Shown here in pieces: positions 24,986-32,741 of a DNA stretch of 46,776 nucleotides. Both the position numbers and the translations under genes were made by a program. The stretch comes from a virus, in the IMG/VR virus record IMGVR_UViG_3300037628_000466, positions 1 to 46,776 of that record; one strand, written 5' to 3'. Every line of letters starts with the position of its first letter. Within the stretch, counting starts at the first letter, position 1. The notes below the pieces were generated by a model. The model searched no databases. It worked only from the letters and a program-made list of their open reading frames with translations, and had not been told where the DNA came from.

Positions 24986-26886
24986 CGCATCCCCGCTCGA
25001 CGACCACTCTGCGAACGAACCATTTCAGCAAACCTGTTCGGCGCAGCCTGACGGTTCTCACTACGCCCTGGAGCTGCCTGTCCACGCGGACCACCCTGAC
25101 CACCCTGACCACCCTCAACCTGCTCCTGTCCCACATATGGGGTATCCAGTATTGCCTGAATTTTATCCATATTCCGATATTGCATTTCCTCGAAGAACTG
25201 CTTCATTAATTCATCGACAATCTTGGCATATTTCCCGCTGGCATCCATCCCAACCAACGGAATAGTATTGCGAATGCCCAACTGGAGCCGGTTAAGCACC
25301 AACTCCGTGTCCGCCTCACGCTTAGAGGCCATGCAAATATAATTCGGATCGATAACCAATTGCGCTGGCGTAATCTGGGGATAATAAACCGCGTCCTTAT
25401 CCAGTATTTCAAAAAACCGCTCGGGATCGAGGAACTGCCGATCAAGATGATGAATCTTCCGCGAAGCCGGAATAATGCCGGTATCCTCGATATTCATCAA
25501 CGGCAGAATAAACCGCTGAGCAATATTCTGACTGATCTGAGCAGTCTCAAAAGCCGTCTGCTCACCAGAAGGTGAAGCCCCAGCCTTAATATCTTTGGCG
25601 GCGCTACCGGAACGGACCCGCTCCATCGCAAAACCCATCAAATTTATTACATCATTCCGCGCCGGGGCCTGCCGAACCTCCTTAACCGCGTTGTCAAGGT
25701 CAAACTTCTGCTTAATCAATAAATTACCACCCGGCGGATTATCAAGCTCCTGCGGATAATACAGGGCATCCAATTTGACCATCCGCAAACCCCGAATAGC
25801 CTGTGCTGCCTGAGTCAAAGCCATGTTAAACATCACGTTAGCCGCGTGAAGCTGAGGCATATTCTTTTGGAGCACCCCCTGACCGTAACCCTGACCAGGA
25901 ACCCAATCCATCCGAGTCATAATCATCGAATTCTCACGGCTCCAGAAAGGCGTCGGCTCAACCCGGACACAAACACCATTGGCTGCAGTAATAATCGAAG
26001 GCACAGGCATTGAGGTTGGCGTGGGCCGAAATAAACCCTCCCACTCCACCGTCATAATCCCATCCTGATCCATTCGACTATCATTAGTGAATCCCAACTC
26101 TTCCCGCTGCTCCGACTCAAAAGAACGATTCTGCACCGCACTCTTAACTACCTGCGGCAACTCCTTGAATTCCACAATCTTAGCTACTTGGCCGGGAAAA
26201 TAAAGCGACGGCTGACCGTCCTCACGAGTCTTAGAATTCTGAATAAAATGATCGATGGAATTCCAGGAAACCCGACACTTCGGATAATCATCCTCAATAT
26301 CCTGAAATCGAGGATCGGGGTAAAAATCAAAAATGAACCAGTTAGTCATCCAACCACCACGATAACCCAACTTATTCTCAAAACCAGCATAGCCGCCCTT
26401 GGAATCAGTAACCGGCGTATGAATCATCCGTTCAGCCATATGAACTACTGCCGGACCATTACCATAAATCACCGTAGACTTAATATTGTTATACCACTTT
26501 TGTCGCCCCTTCATATAATCCCAATTATACTGAACAACTCCCTCCACCGCTCGGGCACCATCAATTTCATTGGGGGTACGCGGTTCCATATTGCACAATG
26601 GACGACTCTTGAATGTCCGCGCCATCATCTCGGCAGTAGTAATGTCAGCAATCTCCATCCCCTGCCCGGTCGGCACCTGTGAACCGTATGTCGTTGAAAG
26701 GTTTAGCTTTTGATTGGTGTAAATGCGGAAACAGTCGCCCCAAAGTTCCCTGATCGGGATAAAAGCATTGGCGGAAAGGACTAAAGTGTAAAGCGCCTGC
26801 CCGGATGCGCGACCTAAAAGCGTGTCATCAATATCAAAGGTATGTGGTTCGCCGATGTAAAGACTGCCTTCAGCCTGATCTAACAT
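24982..26886 (-). CDS. Portal protein
   Basis: 634 residues. The C-terminal third has the portal-typical stretch SAAKDIKAGASPSGEQTAFE followed by TAQISQNIAQRFILPLMNIE, a helix resembling the long portal stem/crown helices, with RQFLDPERFFEIL after it. The final 50 residues are Gly/Gln/Arg-rich. Position between terminase and scaffold/capsid is canonical. Length suits podovirus portals. A strong promoter (26938-26967) lies just upstream. SD is weak (AGAGGGGG). Confidence 0.85.
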   Translation of the reverse strand: MLDQAEGSLYIGEPHTFDIDDTLLGRASGQALYTLVLSANAFIPIRELWGDCFRIYTNQKLNLSTTYGSQVPTGQGMEIADITTAEMMARTFKSRPLCNMEPRTPNEIDGARAVEGVVQYNWDYMKGRQKWYNNIKSTVIYGNGPAVVHMAERMIHTPVTDSKGGYAGFENKLGYRGGWMTNWFIFDFYPDPRFQDIEDDYPKCRVSWNSIDHFIQNSKTREDGQPSLYFPGQVAKIVEFKELPQVVKSAVQNRSFESEQREELGFTNDSRMDQDGIMTVEWEGLFRPTPTSMPVPSIITAANGVCVRVEPTPFWSRENSMIMTRMDWVPGQGYGQGVLQKNMPQLHAANVMFNMALTQAAQAIRGLRMVKLDALYYPQELDNPPGGNLLIKQKFDLDNAVKEVRQAPARNDVINLMGFAMERVRSGSAAKDIKAGASPSGEQTAFETAQISQNIAQRFILPLMNIEDTGIIPASRKIHHLDRQFLDPERFFEILDKDAVYYPQITPAQLVIDPNYICMASKREADTELVLNRLQLGIRNTIPLVGMDASGKYAKIVDELMKQFFEEMQYRNMDKIQAILDTPYVGQEQVEGGQGGQGGPRGQAAPGRSENRQAAPNRFAEMVRSQSGRRAGMR

Positions 26887-26937
26887 TTATACCCCCTCTA
26901 ACACCTTGAAGGGCATACAAATAACCCTTTCCGATAA

Positions 26938-26967
26938 TTTATACGATATTATGTAAACATTTGTCAA
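26938..26967 (-). promoter_or_regulatory. Strong sigma70-like promoter upstream of portal
   Basis: On the minus strand a perfect TTGACA (26967-26962) is followed after 18 bases by TATAAA (26943-26938) in a TATAAATTAT context. The portal start lies about 50 bases downstream. The -35 is embedded in a 19-base sequence (26958-26976) repeated exactly at 29782-29800. This promoter would drive head and tail genes separately from the terminase genes. Confidence 0.7.
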
Positions 26968-26976
26968 GAAAAAAAT

Positions 26977-27186
26977 TCAGAATCTATTCAAGTTATTGCG
27001 CCGCAATGAGTAAGGAAGGACATAGGGTAAAGACGTTGAACAACAAGAAGATACGCGCTTCTCTGAATAAGGCACAGTCATCCTCTTAGGTCTATGTCGG
27101 ACAGGGACTTGCGGAATTTCATTTTTAAACTCTTTTTCAATTTTTTCGTCAAAATTCTGACCGTGAAATAACTCTTTCCAGTTCAT
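26977..27186 (-). CDS. Small basic hypothetical protein between terminase and portal
   Basis: 69 residues from the ATG at 27186, 17 bases after the terminase stop and preceded by GGAAGG. Charged N-terminal half (ELFHGQNFDEKIEKEFKNEI), basic C-terminal half with a CC pair. Not recognised. It fills the gap before the portal promoter. A longer upstream extension of the frame overlaps the terminase gene and has no ribosome site. Confidence 0.6.
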   Translation of the reverse strand: MNWKELFHGQNFDEKIEKEFKNEIPQVPVRHRPKRMTVPYSEKRVSSCCSTSLPYVLPYSLRRNNLNRF

Positions 27187-27202
27187 TGGGTTATACCTTC
27201 CA

Positions 27203-28966
27203 TCAGAAACTCGGTGCACCCCAGTTATCCTGCTGGGGTGGACGCTGTTGACGACTGCGGTATAACAGTTCAGCATTATCCGTCTCGGCAGCTTCTTCTT
27301 TTTGCTTTCGCGCCCGAAGAAAAGCGTGACAGAGAGCATCAGCGGGATGCGAGTAAATATTTTTAACCATACTATCCGAATAAGTACCGTCATGATGACT
27401 GCCAAAAACACAATGACCGGAGAGGCCGTCAATCAAGATCGTCGTCCCCACCCGAACCTGAGTGTCCGGCAGGAGACGACAGATAACATGAGTATCAGTT
27501 CTTTGAACCAGAAACGGCTCTTGACTATCCGAGTCAGCCGGACTCAGCAACATCTCTCGACGCAACAAATCCTGCATATCGCGAGGATCGACATACTGCC
27601 AATCCACGTCAAGATTATGTTTATTTTCCATATAATCTTTCGGCGTTTCCGATTGAGTATTGCGGTCGATCATACCACCCTGCGGATTCCGCCAAGCCCC
27701 CTGCGGATCGATTCCCTCCATCCACATCGCACCCGGCCAGCGCTGCTTACAATGCTTAATTACTTCATCGCAAAACACCAGAAAATCAATATCATAACCC
27801 AAAAACGTCTCAATGATCTGAAAACTCTTAAAAGTCGAATTGTCATAACAAACGACAACCGCCGGGTAATGTCGGCCAAAGTCCCAACCACGATACAGAA
27901 GCGGTCGCGGTGGCACCTGACAGACACCGATATGTCGTCCATCGCGAAAATTGGGGAACACCCTTTTACCTTTAGGACTGGCAAAACTGATCTCCTGCTC
28001 CTGTAACCAATCCGCATCAGTCATCCCCCGCTTCGTTTTAGCTTTCCAGCGTTTACCAAACTCCCGCAACACACCACCGCACTTCGGACATTTCTTTCCG
28101 CTCGCCCCACGAATATCCCGATGATAACCACAATCCTTGCAAACCACACGATTGGGGTCTCTATACTTATCCACCGTATAATGCACCCTACAAACAGTAT
28201 AACCATTATCCGAGTTTTCCCAAATCTTGAGTCCACGCATTATTTCAGGAACTACCGCTCCTTTGTCAGTAACGGAATCCGCCGTTTCCTCACGATCATT
28301 AACCCGATAATAAAAATGGTTCTTGCCATTCGGCGAAGATACATCATAAACCGCCCCAATCTCACCTAAAGCAGAGATGAGCGCCCGATGTCCTTCCGGT
28401 GACTTCGGCGAAAAAGCATCCTCATCATAAACAACATAAGTCGCAGTATTCATGCGAATCTCATCCGGGTCTTGTGATAAGCCCTCGATAATGCTCATCT
28501 TATCGCGAGCACCCTTCTTAAGCTCATCTAACGGCGGATAGAAAGGAAAGGTATTAGAAGTACCGATATCCCCCCGGACCCGCTGGGTTGTATGAATTTC
28601 ATTAAGCGCTCCCACACTAAAACCCTGGCAACGGTAAATAAACTTGGCCCGATCAACCAACTTAGAGGCATGACTCTTTTTCAGTGAAATATAAAATGTC
28701 CAAATATTACGATGGAACTGCGTCGCCCATAAAGTATAAGCTACCACCAGCCAGGACAACATCAGCTGCCGTGACTTAGGGGCGATAACACGAGTACAAG
28801 TATGGAGCTTTTCAGCGATTGCATAAAGATACGGCTGATCTTTTTCTTTAGGAAAAGGCCGTGACCGCAAATCGGGGCGATGCTGATCCTGGGTCCGACA
28901 ACGAGTTTCAAGCCAATAATACGGATCATCCATACACCGACCGAGTTCCTTCTCCTCAAGACTCAA
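27203..28966 (-). CDS. terL: Terminase large subunit with zinc-ribbon insertion
   Basis: 587 residues from a TTG at 28966 (GAGGAGG upstream, TTGA overlap with the small subunit). ATPase part: Walker A-like APKSRQLMLSW (about 62-72), Walker B TYVVYDEDAF (177-185, D181/E182). Nuclease part: YRGWDFGRHYPAVV (D362) and the late SHPADALCHAFLRA supplying another acidic ligand. Between the two sits a four-cysteine zinc ribbon, C276, C279, C293, C296, an insertion also seen in some other phage large terminases. It packages DNA through the portal. Confidence 0.93.
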   Translation of the reverse strand: MSLEEKELGRCMDDPYYWLETRCRTQDQHRPDLRSRPFPKEKDQPYLYAIAEKLHTCTRVIAPKSRQLMLSWLVVAYTLWATQFHRNIWTFYISLKKSHASKLVDRAKFIYRCQGFSVGALNEIHTTQRVRGDIGTSNTFPFYPPLDELKKGARDKMSIIEGLSQDPDEIRMNTATYVVYDEDAFSPKSPEGHRALISALGEIGAVYDVSSPNGKNHFYYRVNDREETADSVTDKGAVVPEIMRGLKIWENSDNGYTVCRVHYTVDKYRDPNRVVCKDCGYHRDIRGASGKKCPKCGGVLREFGKRWKAKTKRGMTDADWLQEQEISFASPKGKRVFPNFRDGRHIGVCQVPPRPLLYRGWDFGRHYPAVVVCYDNSTFKSFQIIETFLGYDIDFLVFCDEVIKHCKQRWPGAMWMEGIDPQGAWRNPQGGMIDRNTQSETPKDYMENKHNLDVDWQYVDPRDMQDLLRREMLLSPADSDSQEPFLVQRTDTHVICRLLPDTQVRVGTTILIDGLSGHCVFGSHHDGTYSDSMVKNIYSHPADALCHAFLRARKQKEEAAETDNAELLYRSRQQRPPQQDNWGAPSF

Positions 28967-29445
28967 GACTCCTCCTCAAGCTCAATATTCTCATCTCCGT
29001 CGGGATCGAGATTATGAAAGTCCAACTTGGGCCGCTTGGATATTTTGCTTATTTTGCCCATTTTTTCCTTAAGATCATGCTTGTCAGACTTCTCCGGTTT
29101 TTCGGGAACATCATCAAGTTTAAGCATTTTTCTCATTTCAACCTTATTATCACTGTAGGCAACCTTGAAGACCTCCAACGCAATTTTATCATCACCGGCA
29201 GCAATCTTCATCAGCAAATGCTTGGTCGCAACCACCGCCAAAACACGAAGATAACCGGCTATCCGAATCGGGTCTTTGCGACGCATCGCCGCATGATCGA
29301 CCTTAGCGTTAGACCTTGTTTCCGACTCAACCTTCTTCAGTATCTTAATTACAGTAGTTGGATCATCGAGGTCAATATCCCAAATACCTTTTGGCATACT
29401 CCGAAATAATAAATCTTCGTCATCGGAAATTGATTTACGACCCAT
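28963..29445 (-). CDS. Putative terminase small subunit
   Basis: 160 residues from the ATG at 29445, eight bases after GGGAGG. Assigned by position directly upstream of and overlapping TerL. The sequence is helical with a basic/acidic central region (RRKDPIRIAGYLRVLAVVAT) and a Lys-rich segment (EKPEKSDKHDLKEKMGKISK), ending in a very acidic tail. I cannot point to a family signature, so a non-terminase DNA-binding role remains possible. Confidence 0.6.
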   Translation of the reverse strand: MGRKSISDDEDLLFRSMPKGIWDIDLDDPTTVIKILKKVESETRSNAKVDHAAMRRKDPIRIAGYLRVLAVVATKHLLMKIAAGDDKIALEVFKVAYSDNKVEMRKMLKLDDVPEKPEKSDKHDLKEKMGKISKISKRPKLDFHNLDPDGDENIELEEES

Positions 29446-29449
29446 CTTA

Positions 29450-29743
29450 TCAGACCTCCCTGCCATCCAGGTCATACACAACGTAACCGCCGGAACCATA
29501 TTGCTCTTGCCATCCCCTAATAAGTTTCACCTTTTCTTTAGGCACAAGAACATGATAATTGCCATCCTCAAACGTGGGAACTTTATTTTTCCTTAAGAGC
29601 TCCACGGCTTTTTGTAACATATCAGACATCAGAACATCGGATGGTGCCCCTACAGATATGCCCTCAGCAAAGATCGTTGGAGCCACGACACAACCAATAG
29701 CCAAAATCGAGGCAGTACGCAAAAATGAACGACGGTCAGACAT
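29450..29743 (-). CDS. Tat-signal miniprotein carrying an N4-gp56 capsid-like fragment
   Basis: 97 residues. Residues 3-26 form a twin-arginine signal: DRRSFLRTASILAIGCVVAP, then TIFA before EG. Residues 43-76 (LQKAVELLRKNKVPTFEDG then NYHVLVPKEKV) align with capsid residues about 271-303 (LLKAKEILQKNKAKRFPDG then TYHAIIPPEVV), roughly 16 identities in 34 positions, and GSGGYV near the end mirrors the capsid GEGGYV. The gene is first in the late operon, before the terminase genes, with a GGAGGAAG ribosome site. No function is known for such a fusion; see findings. Confidence 0.75.
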   Translation of the reverse strand: MSDRRSFLRTASILAIGCVVAPTIFAEGISVGAPSDVLMSDMLQKAVELLRKNKVPTFEDGNYHVLVPKEKVKLIRGWQEQYGSGGYVVYDLDGREV

Positions 29744-29865
29744 TTACTTCCTCCCCTCTCCTTAAAACGTCACAAATTAACCATTTGTCAAGAAAAAAAT
29801 GAGTTTATTGTAAAAAAGTCTTACTTTTTACAATAAAATGACGTTTATACTTAAACGGAGGGATT
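29744..29865. promoter_or_regulatory. Divergent control region between late and plus-strand early operons
   Basis: This 122-bp AT-rich gap holds two nested inverted repeats. ATTGTAAAAA (29807-29816) pairs with TTTTTACAAT (29825-29834), and AAACGTCA (29765-29772) pairs with TGACGTTT (29839-29846). It also contains the second exact copy of the 19-base promoter element (29782-29800) with a minus-strand TTGACA, although its -10 (TTTTAA) is weak. The palindromes are good operator candidates for a regulator acting on both operons. No single promoter can be fixed with confidence. Confidence 0.6.
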
Positions 29866-31338
29866 ATGAAAAAGGGATCAAAGTATTGGCGCGATTTATT
29901 CAAGAAAGAAAACGATGAATGTTACCACCTCCGCACCAAGAATAGGCAACTGGAATCGGAAAACAACCAACGAAAAGACGTAATTCATGATTTCTGCAAG
30001 TACAGTATGAAAATGGGAGATAGACCCTGGGATGCATTGGCAATGGATAACACCCTCCTCCGCACCGAAAACGAGCGGCTGAAGGAAAAGATGGTAAATG
30101 TTAATCGTAATGCCAGTCTGAATTACGATGTTGTCAAAATAGCCGAGGGAAAACTTGCAGAGGCCGAATCCCAATTGCGGGACATGGAGAAAGTTGCAGC
30201 CGCTTGGCACAAAAGGAGATGGGATGTTGCGGAGCATAAGGACAAATATATCGCAACCCTCCAATCCCGCCTGCGAGACATACATAAACTCACCAACAAG
30301 CTGATGCCGATTGTTTGGGATATGCCCGTGATTCGTGAAATTGCAAATTTGTCCTATCCCGCTGAACCCGCCGAGAAGGATAGCTATTGTCTCAATCATC
30401 TATGGGAGTACGATAAGGAGAGCAGTGGCTATGTTTGTGTGAAATGTAATGATTTCATGGACCCACCCGCCGAGAAGGCTTGTGTTGCAACTACCGAAGA
30501 ATCTGCGTCACAAGAAGGTTTGAGTCGCACAGACGAGACACAAACCCTCAAGCCGTGCAAAAAGTGCGGGAGTTCCGATGGTACGACTTATGAAATAGGG
30601 GAGGTATGTGACAGCCGTAGTGGGGCATTTCACATTGTATATCAGCGAAAATGCTCATGTGGTCACAGCGGCCCCAGGGAGGCGACCCGGGAAGCCGCAA
30701 ATAAAGCATGGGATGAAGAACGACCGGACGAAGACACCCTCAAGCCATGCCCGAGTTGTGGGAGTACCAATATTACTGAGCATTATTGCCTATGTCCAGG
30801 TGCAAAGGAATGGGATGTTCGTTTTGCATGTGAATGTGGAGTAAGTGGTCCGTGGAAAAAGGGTAAGACAGGCGAATTGGTTGCCCGTCCCGCCCATAAG
30901 GGCTGGAATGCGATGCCGAAGAATAGTGATAACAGCAAACCTGCGCCCTTTAATTTAAAACCATGCCCTCGGCATTGTGACGGCGGGCGACTGCGAATAG
31001 GTAGCAGACATCCCGATGGATGCTCTGAAGACAGGGAAGCTATCAGCCCATACGTTTACTGCGCAAATTGTGGATTGAGAGGGCCGGAGGGTTTAAACGA
31101 ACAAATAGCCTGTGATATTTGGGATAAGCTGCCGAGGAAGGATACCGTTGTCTGGGAAGCCGCCTGGGGCGACGACCACAAGATCGTCCGAGCCGTAAAA
31201 GAGTTGTTCGATGATATGTGGATATTTTACAAACCAGATGTCCATCCTAAGCAATATCCACTAACTCGATTAACTGCGGCTGAAACGAGAAAATATGGCA
31301 CTAATTGCTATACCAGTGTCGAGGAGTTGATGAAATGA
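29866..31338 (+). CDS. Coiled-coil protein with three tandem Lar-type zinc ribbons
   Basis: 490 residues, first gene of the plus-strand early operon (SD GGAGGG). Residues 1-145 are coiled coil (ENDECYHLRTKNRQLESEN, LRTENERLKEKMVNV). A four-Cys/His patch lies at 175-194. Three Lar_restr_allev-like ribbons follow: C231/C234-C263/C265, C295/C298-C322/C324 and C367/C371-C399/C402, each with LKPC at the start, CG..GP in the middle and an A..W element at the end. Lar from the Rac prophage moderates type I restriction by favouring methylation. A triple-Lar protein expressed first would suit anti-restriction, but this is inference; single-Lar proteins of unknown function are common in phages. Confidence 0.75.
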   Translation: MKKGSKYWRDLFKKENDECYHLRTKNRQLESENNQRKDVIHDFCKYSMKMGDRPWDALAMDNTLLRTENERLKEKMVNVNRNASLNYDVVKIAEGKLAEAESQLRDMEKVAAAWHKRRWDVAEHKDKYIATLQSRLRDIHKLTNKLMPIVWDMPVIREIANLSYPAEPAEKDSYCLNHLWEYDKESSGYVCVKCNDFMDPPAEKACVATTEESASQEGLSRTDETQTLKPCKKCGSSDGTTYEIGEVCDSRSGAFHIVYQRKCSCGHSGPREATREAANKAWDEERPDEDTLKPCPSCGSTNITEHYCLCPGAKEWDVRFACECGVSGPWKKGKTGELVARPAHKGWNAMPKNSDNSKPAPFNLKPCPRHCDGGRLRIGSRHPDGCSEDREAISPYVYCANCGLRGPEGLNEQIACDIWDKLPRKDTVVWEAAWGDDHKIVRAVKELFDDMWIFYKPDVHPKQYPLTRLTAAETRKYGTNCYTSVEELMK

Positions 31339-31616
31339 AAAAATGTGCCCTAATTCCACTGGAGGGGCCAGTTCTAAAACTCCTCGAAAAAGAAATCCTC
31401 TGTGAGAATTGCCAGTTTTGGCAGAACATTGACCACCGAGGGTTCATGGGCGAATGCCGAAAGAATTCCCCAGTCAGAGCCCCGGAATACCAGTCAGGCT
31501 TTCCACGGGCCTACTTCAGGCATTGGTGCGGAGAACATAAATTCTCCGACGAGGCAATCAGTCAATGGGAAAAAGAAGAACAGGCAATATTAGATGACGT
31601 TTCACGTGAAACATAA
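31335..31616 (+). CDS. Small cysteine-rich phage protein; 3' end contains a parS-like site
   Basis: 93 residues from the ATG at 31335 (ATGA overlap with the Lar gene, GAGGAG upstream). Pattern ILCENCQFWQ, GECRKNSPV, FPRAYFRHWCGEHK is a four-cysteine family (C-x2-C...C...WCGE) found as small proteins in many phages and bacteria; function unknown, metal binding likely. Its last five codons and stop are part of the palindrome GTTTCACGTGAAAC described separately. Confidence 0.75.
   Translation: MKKCALIPLEGPVLKLLEKEILCENCQFWQNIDHRGFMGECRKNSPVRAPEYQSGFPRAYFRHWCGEHKFSDEAISQWEKEEQAILDDVSRET
31598..31613. promoter_or_regulatory. parS-like centromere site
   Basis: CGTTTCACGTGAAACA matches the bacterial parS consensus TGTTTCACGTGAAACA at 15 of 16 positions and contains the full 14-base palindrome. 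parS is bound by ParB in chromosome segregation across most bacterial phyla. No ParA or ParB gene is recognisable in the window, so host ParB would have to act. It overlaps the end of a coding region. An exact 14-base palindrome of this type is not expected by chance in 47 kb. Confidence 0.65.
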
Positions 31617-31660
31617 AAAAATAGAAAAAAATTCCAAGAAGGAAAAGCCGGGAAAATTTA

Positions 31661-31680
31661 GTGTGTATGTACAAGAGGGG
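31661..31680 (+). repeat. Leader repeat family C, copy 1
   Basis: GTGTGTATGTACAAGAGGGG just before the 45-residue membrane protein gene. Related copies at 31855-31873 and 32153-32170 share GTGTGT, a TAYACRAGAGG-like core and a following start codon; the AGAGG part serves as ribosome site. Confidence 0.75.
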
Positions 31681-31685
31681 GAAAA

Positions 31686-31823
31686 ATGGAAATCGACCGC
31701 TATGACGTAGAAAAATGGGCCTGGATAATAGGGGGAGTCATCGTTGTGCCTTGGATAGCCGGAGCTCTCCTTTATTACATTGCCATTGTCGCCAAAGAGG
31801 TTAATAAGTGGCTCCCTACTTAA
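31686..31823 (+). CDS. Small single-TM protein
   Basis: 45 residues, MEIDRYDVEKWAWIIGGVIV and so on, with one hydrophobic helix at about 13-37 and a short lysine-containing tail. A GAGGGGG ribosome site within the family C leader precedes the ATG. Not recognised; probably inner-membrane. Confidence 0.65.
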   Translation: MEIDRYDVEKWAWIIGGVIVVPWIAGALLYYIAIVAKEVNKWLPT

Positions 31824-31854
31824 AAAATTAAAGAAATAAATTCAGAAAATTAGA

Positions 31855-31873
31855 TGTGTGTATACGAGAGGAG
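31855..31873 (+). repeat. Leader repeat family C, copy 2
   Basis: GTGTGTATACGAGAGGAGG precedes the ATG at 31879 and provides its ribosome site. Confidence 0.75.
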
Positions 31874-31878
31874 GAGAA

Positions 31879-32148
31879 ATGAAGTGCAATATCGGAGAAT
31901 TTGTCGTCGTCGGCTTCAGGAATCATCGAGGAGTATGGCATGCCGTCAAACTCACAGACGGGTATTGGATGCTACCGGGAGGGCAACCCTCCTTGAAAAA
32001 TATTCGCGTAAGTTCAACCTGCCAAAGAACATGGGCATACGTCAATAAAATGGAAATTGGCTGCATGTCCTCTATCACTTGTAAAAATTGTAAAAAAATT
32101 CTTAATCGTAAATGGTTCAAAAATTATCCTAAATTATTAGATGATTAA
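31879..32148 (+). CDS. Hypothetical protein, small, cysteine-containing
   Basis: 89 residues from the ATG at 31879 after GAGGAGG. The first half is beta-rich (GEFVVVGFRNHRGVWHAVKL, DGYWMLPGG), the second half has C-x2-C (TCKNCKKIL) and is basic. Not recognised. It is the last well-supported gene before the repeat-rich, gene-poor stretch. Confidence 0.65.
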   Translation: MKCNIGEFVVVGFRNHRGVWHAVKLTDGYWMLPGGQPSLKNIRVSSTCQRTWAYVNKMEIGCMSSITCKNCKKILNRKWFKNYPKLLDD

Positions 32149-32152
32149 TTTG

Positions 32153-32170
32153 GTGTGTGTGCACGAGAGG
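32153..32170 (+). repeat. Leader repeat family C, copy 3
   Basis: GTGTGTGTGCACGAGAGG. It is followed by an ATG at 32175 that opens only a 20-codon frame. Confidence 0.7.
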
Positions 32171-32174
32171 CTAT

Positions 32175-32237
32175 ATGTGTGAGTGCCTTACTTCATATAT
32201 ATTACAGGGTCCCTCGCCCCCTTGCCCGAACAAATAA
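32175..32237 (+). CDS. Possible 20-residue leader peptide or gene remnant
   Basis: A 20-codon frame (MCECLTSYILQGPSPPCPNK) lies behind the third family C leader. It may be a real micropeptide or the remnant of a third cassette gene whose body was lost. Support is the leader only. Confidence 0.3.
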   Translation: MCECLTSYILQGPSPPCPNK

Positions 32238-32576
32238 CAAGGTATGACAGGGTGGTATGCCATAATGGCAGGGTGGCCGATAGGTGGCCGAACATCCGGC
32301 CTAATTGACTAAACAATGAGGTGTCCGATATCGGACAGTTTACTAATTGAGCTAACTCGCGTAATTCTGCGAATATAATCAAAGGTTATACAGTTTAATG
32401 GGTTAGCTCAACAAACTACTTTAGTGATTACTGGAATACGTATGAATTACGTATGTACGATAACGGACAGTTATCCCATTTATTCGCGTATTCCCGCGAC
32501 TTTGTACCAACGACTTACACTATGACCAATTCCCTACAATTGCCCCTTTATTTGCCTATATTGTGGGAACACATCA

Positions 32577-32741
32577 TCAATTCACCTGTTTTTTACCCCC
32601 GAACATGGGCAGCCCCCCCACCTGGCCCCCCTCTTGCTGCCTTGTTTTTCCGCTTTCACTCTTTGATACTTTCAAACGTTCTAATTTCCCATCCTTTTCC
32701 GCTTGCACATACTCATAGAATTGCTTTAATCTATCATCCAT
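32577..32741 (-). CDS. Small antisense-oriented hypothetical protein in the repeat region
   Basis: 54 residues, MDDRLKQFYEYVQAEKDGKL then a Lys/Ser/Gln-rich stretch and a Gly-rich end (GGQVGGLPMFGGKK). It is supported by a strong AAAGGAG seven bases before the ATG and by its hydrophilic composition. It runs against all neighbouring genes, which are plus-strand, so it must have its own promoter; the TGCAAACCTTTGCA inverted repeat about 30 bases upstream is an operator candidate. Not recognised. Confidence 0.6.
   Translation of the reverse strand: MDDRLKQFYEYVQAEKDGKLERLKVSKSESGKTRQQEGGQVGGLPMFGGKKQVN

Noticed and set aside
27302-28006. 234-codon plus-strand ORF opposite the large terminase gene
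   Set aside because: It is antisense to a well-supported terminase, has no ribosome site and its translation is low-complexity; a codon-bias shadow.
28160-28175. Single DnaA-box-like TTATCCACC
   Set aside because: One imperfect copy inside the terminase coding region with no neighbours; not evidence of an origin.
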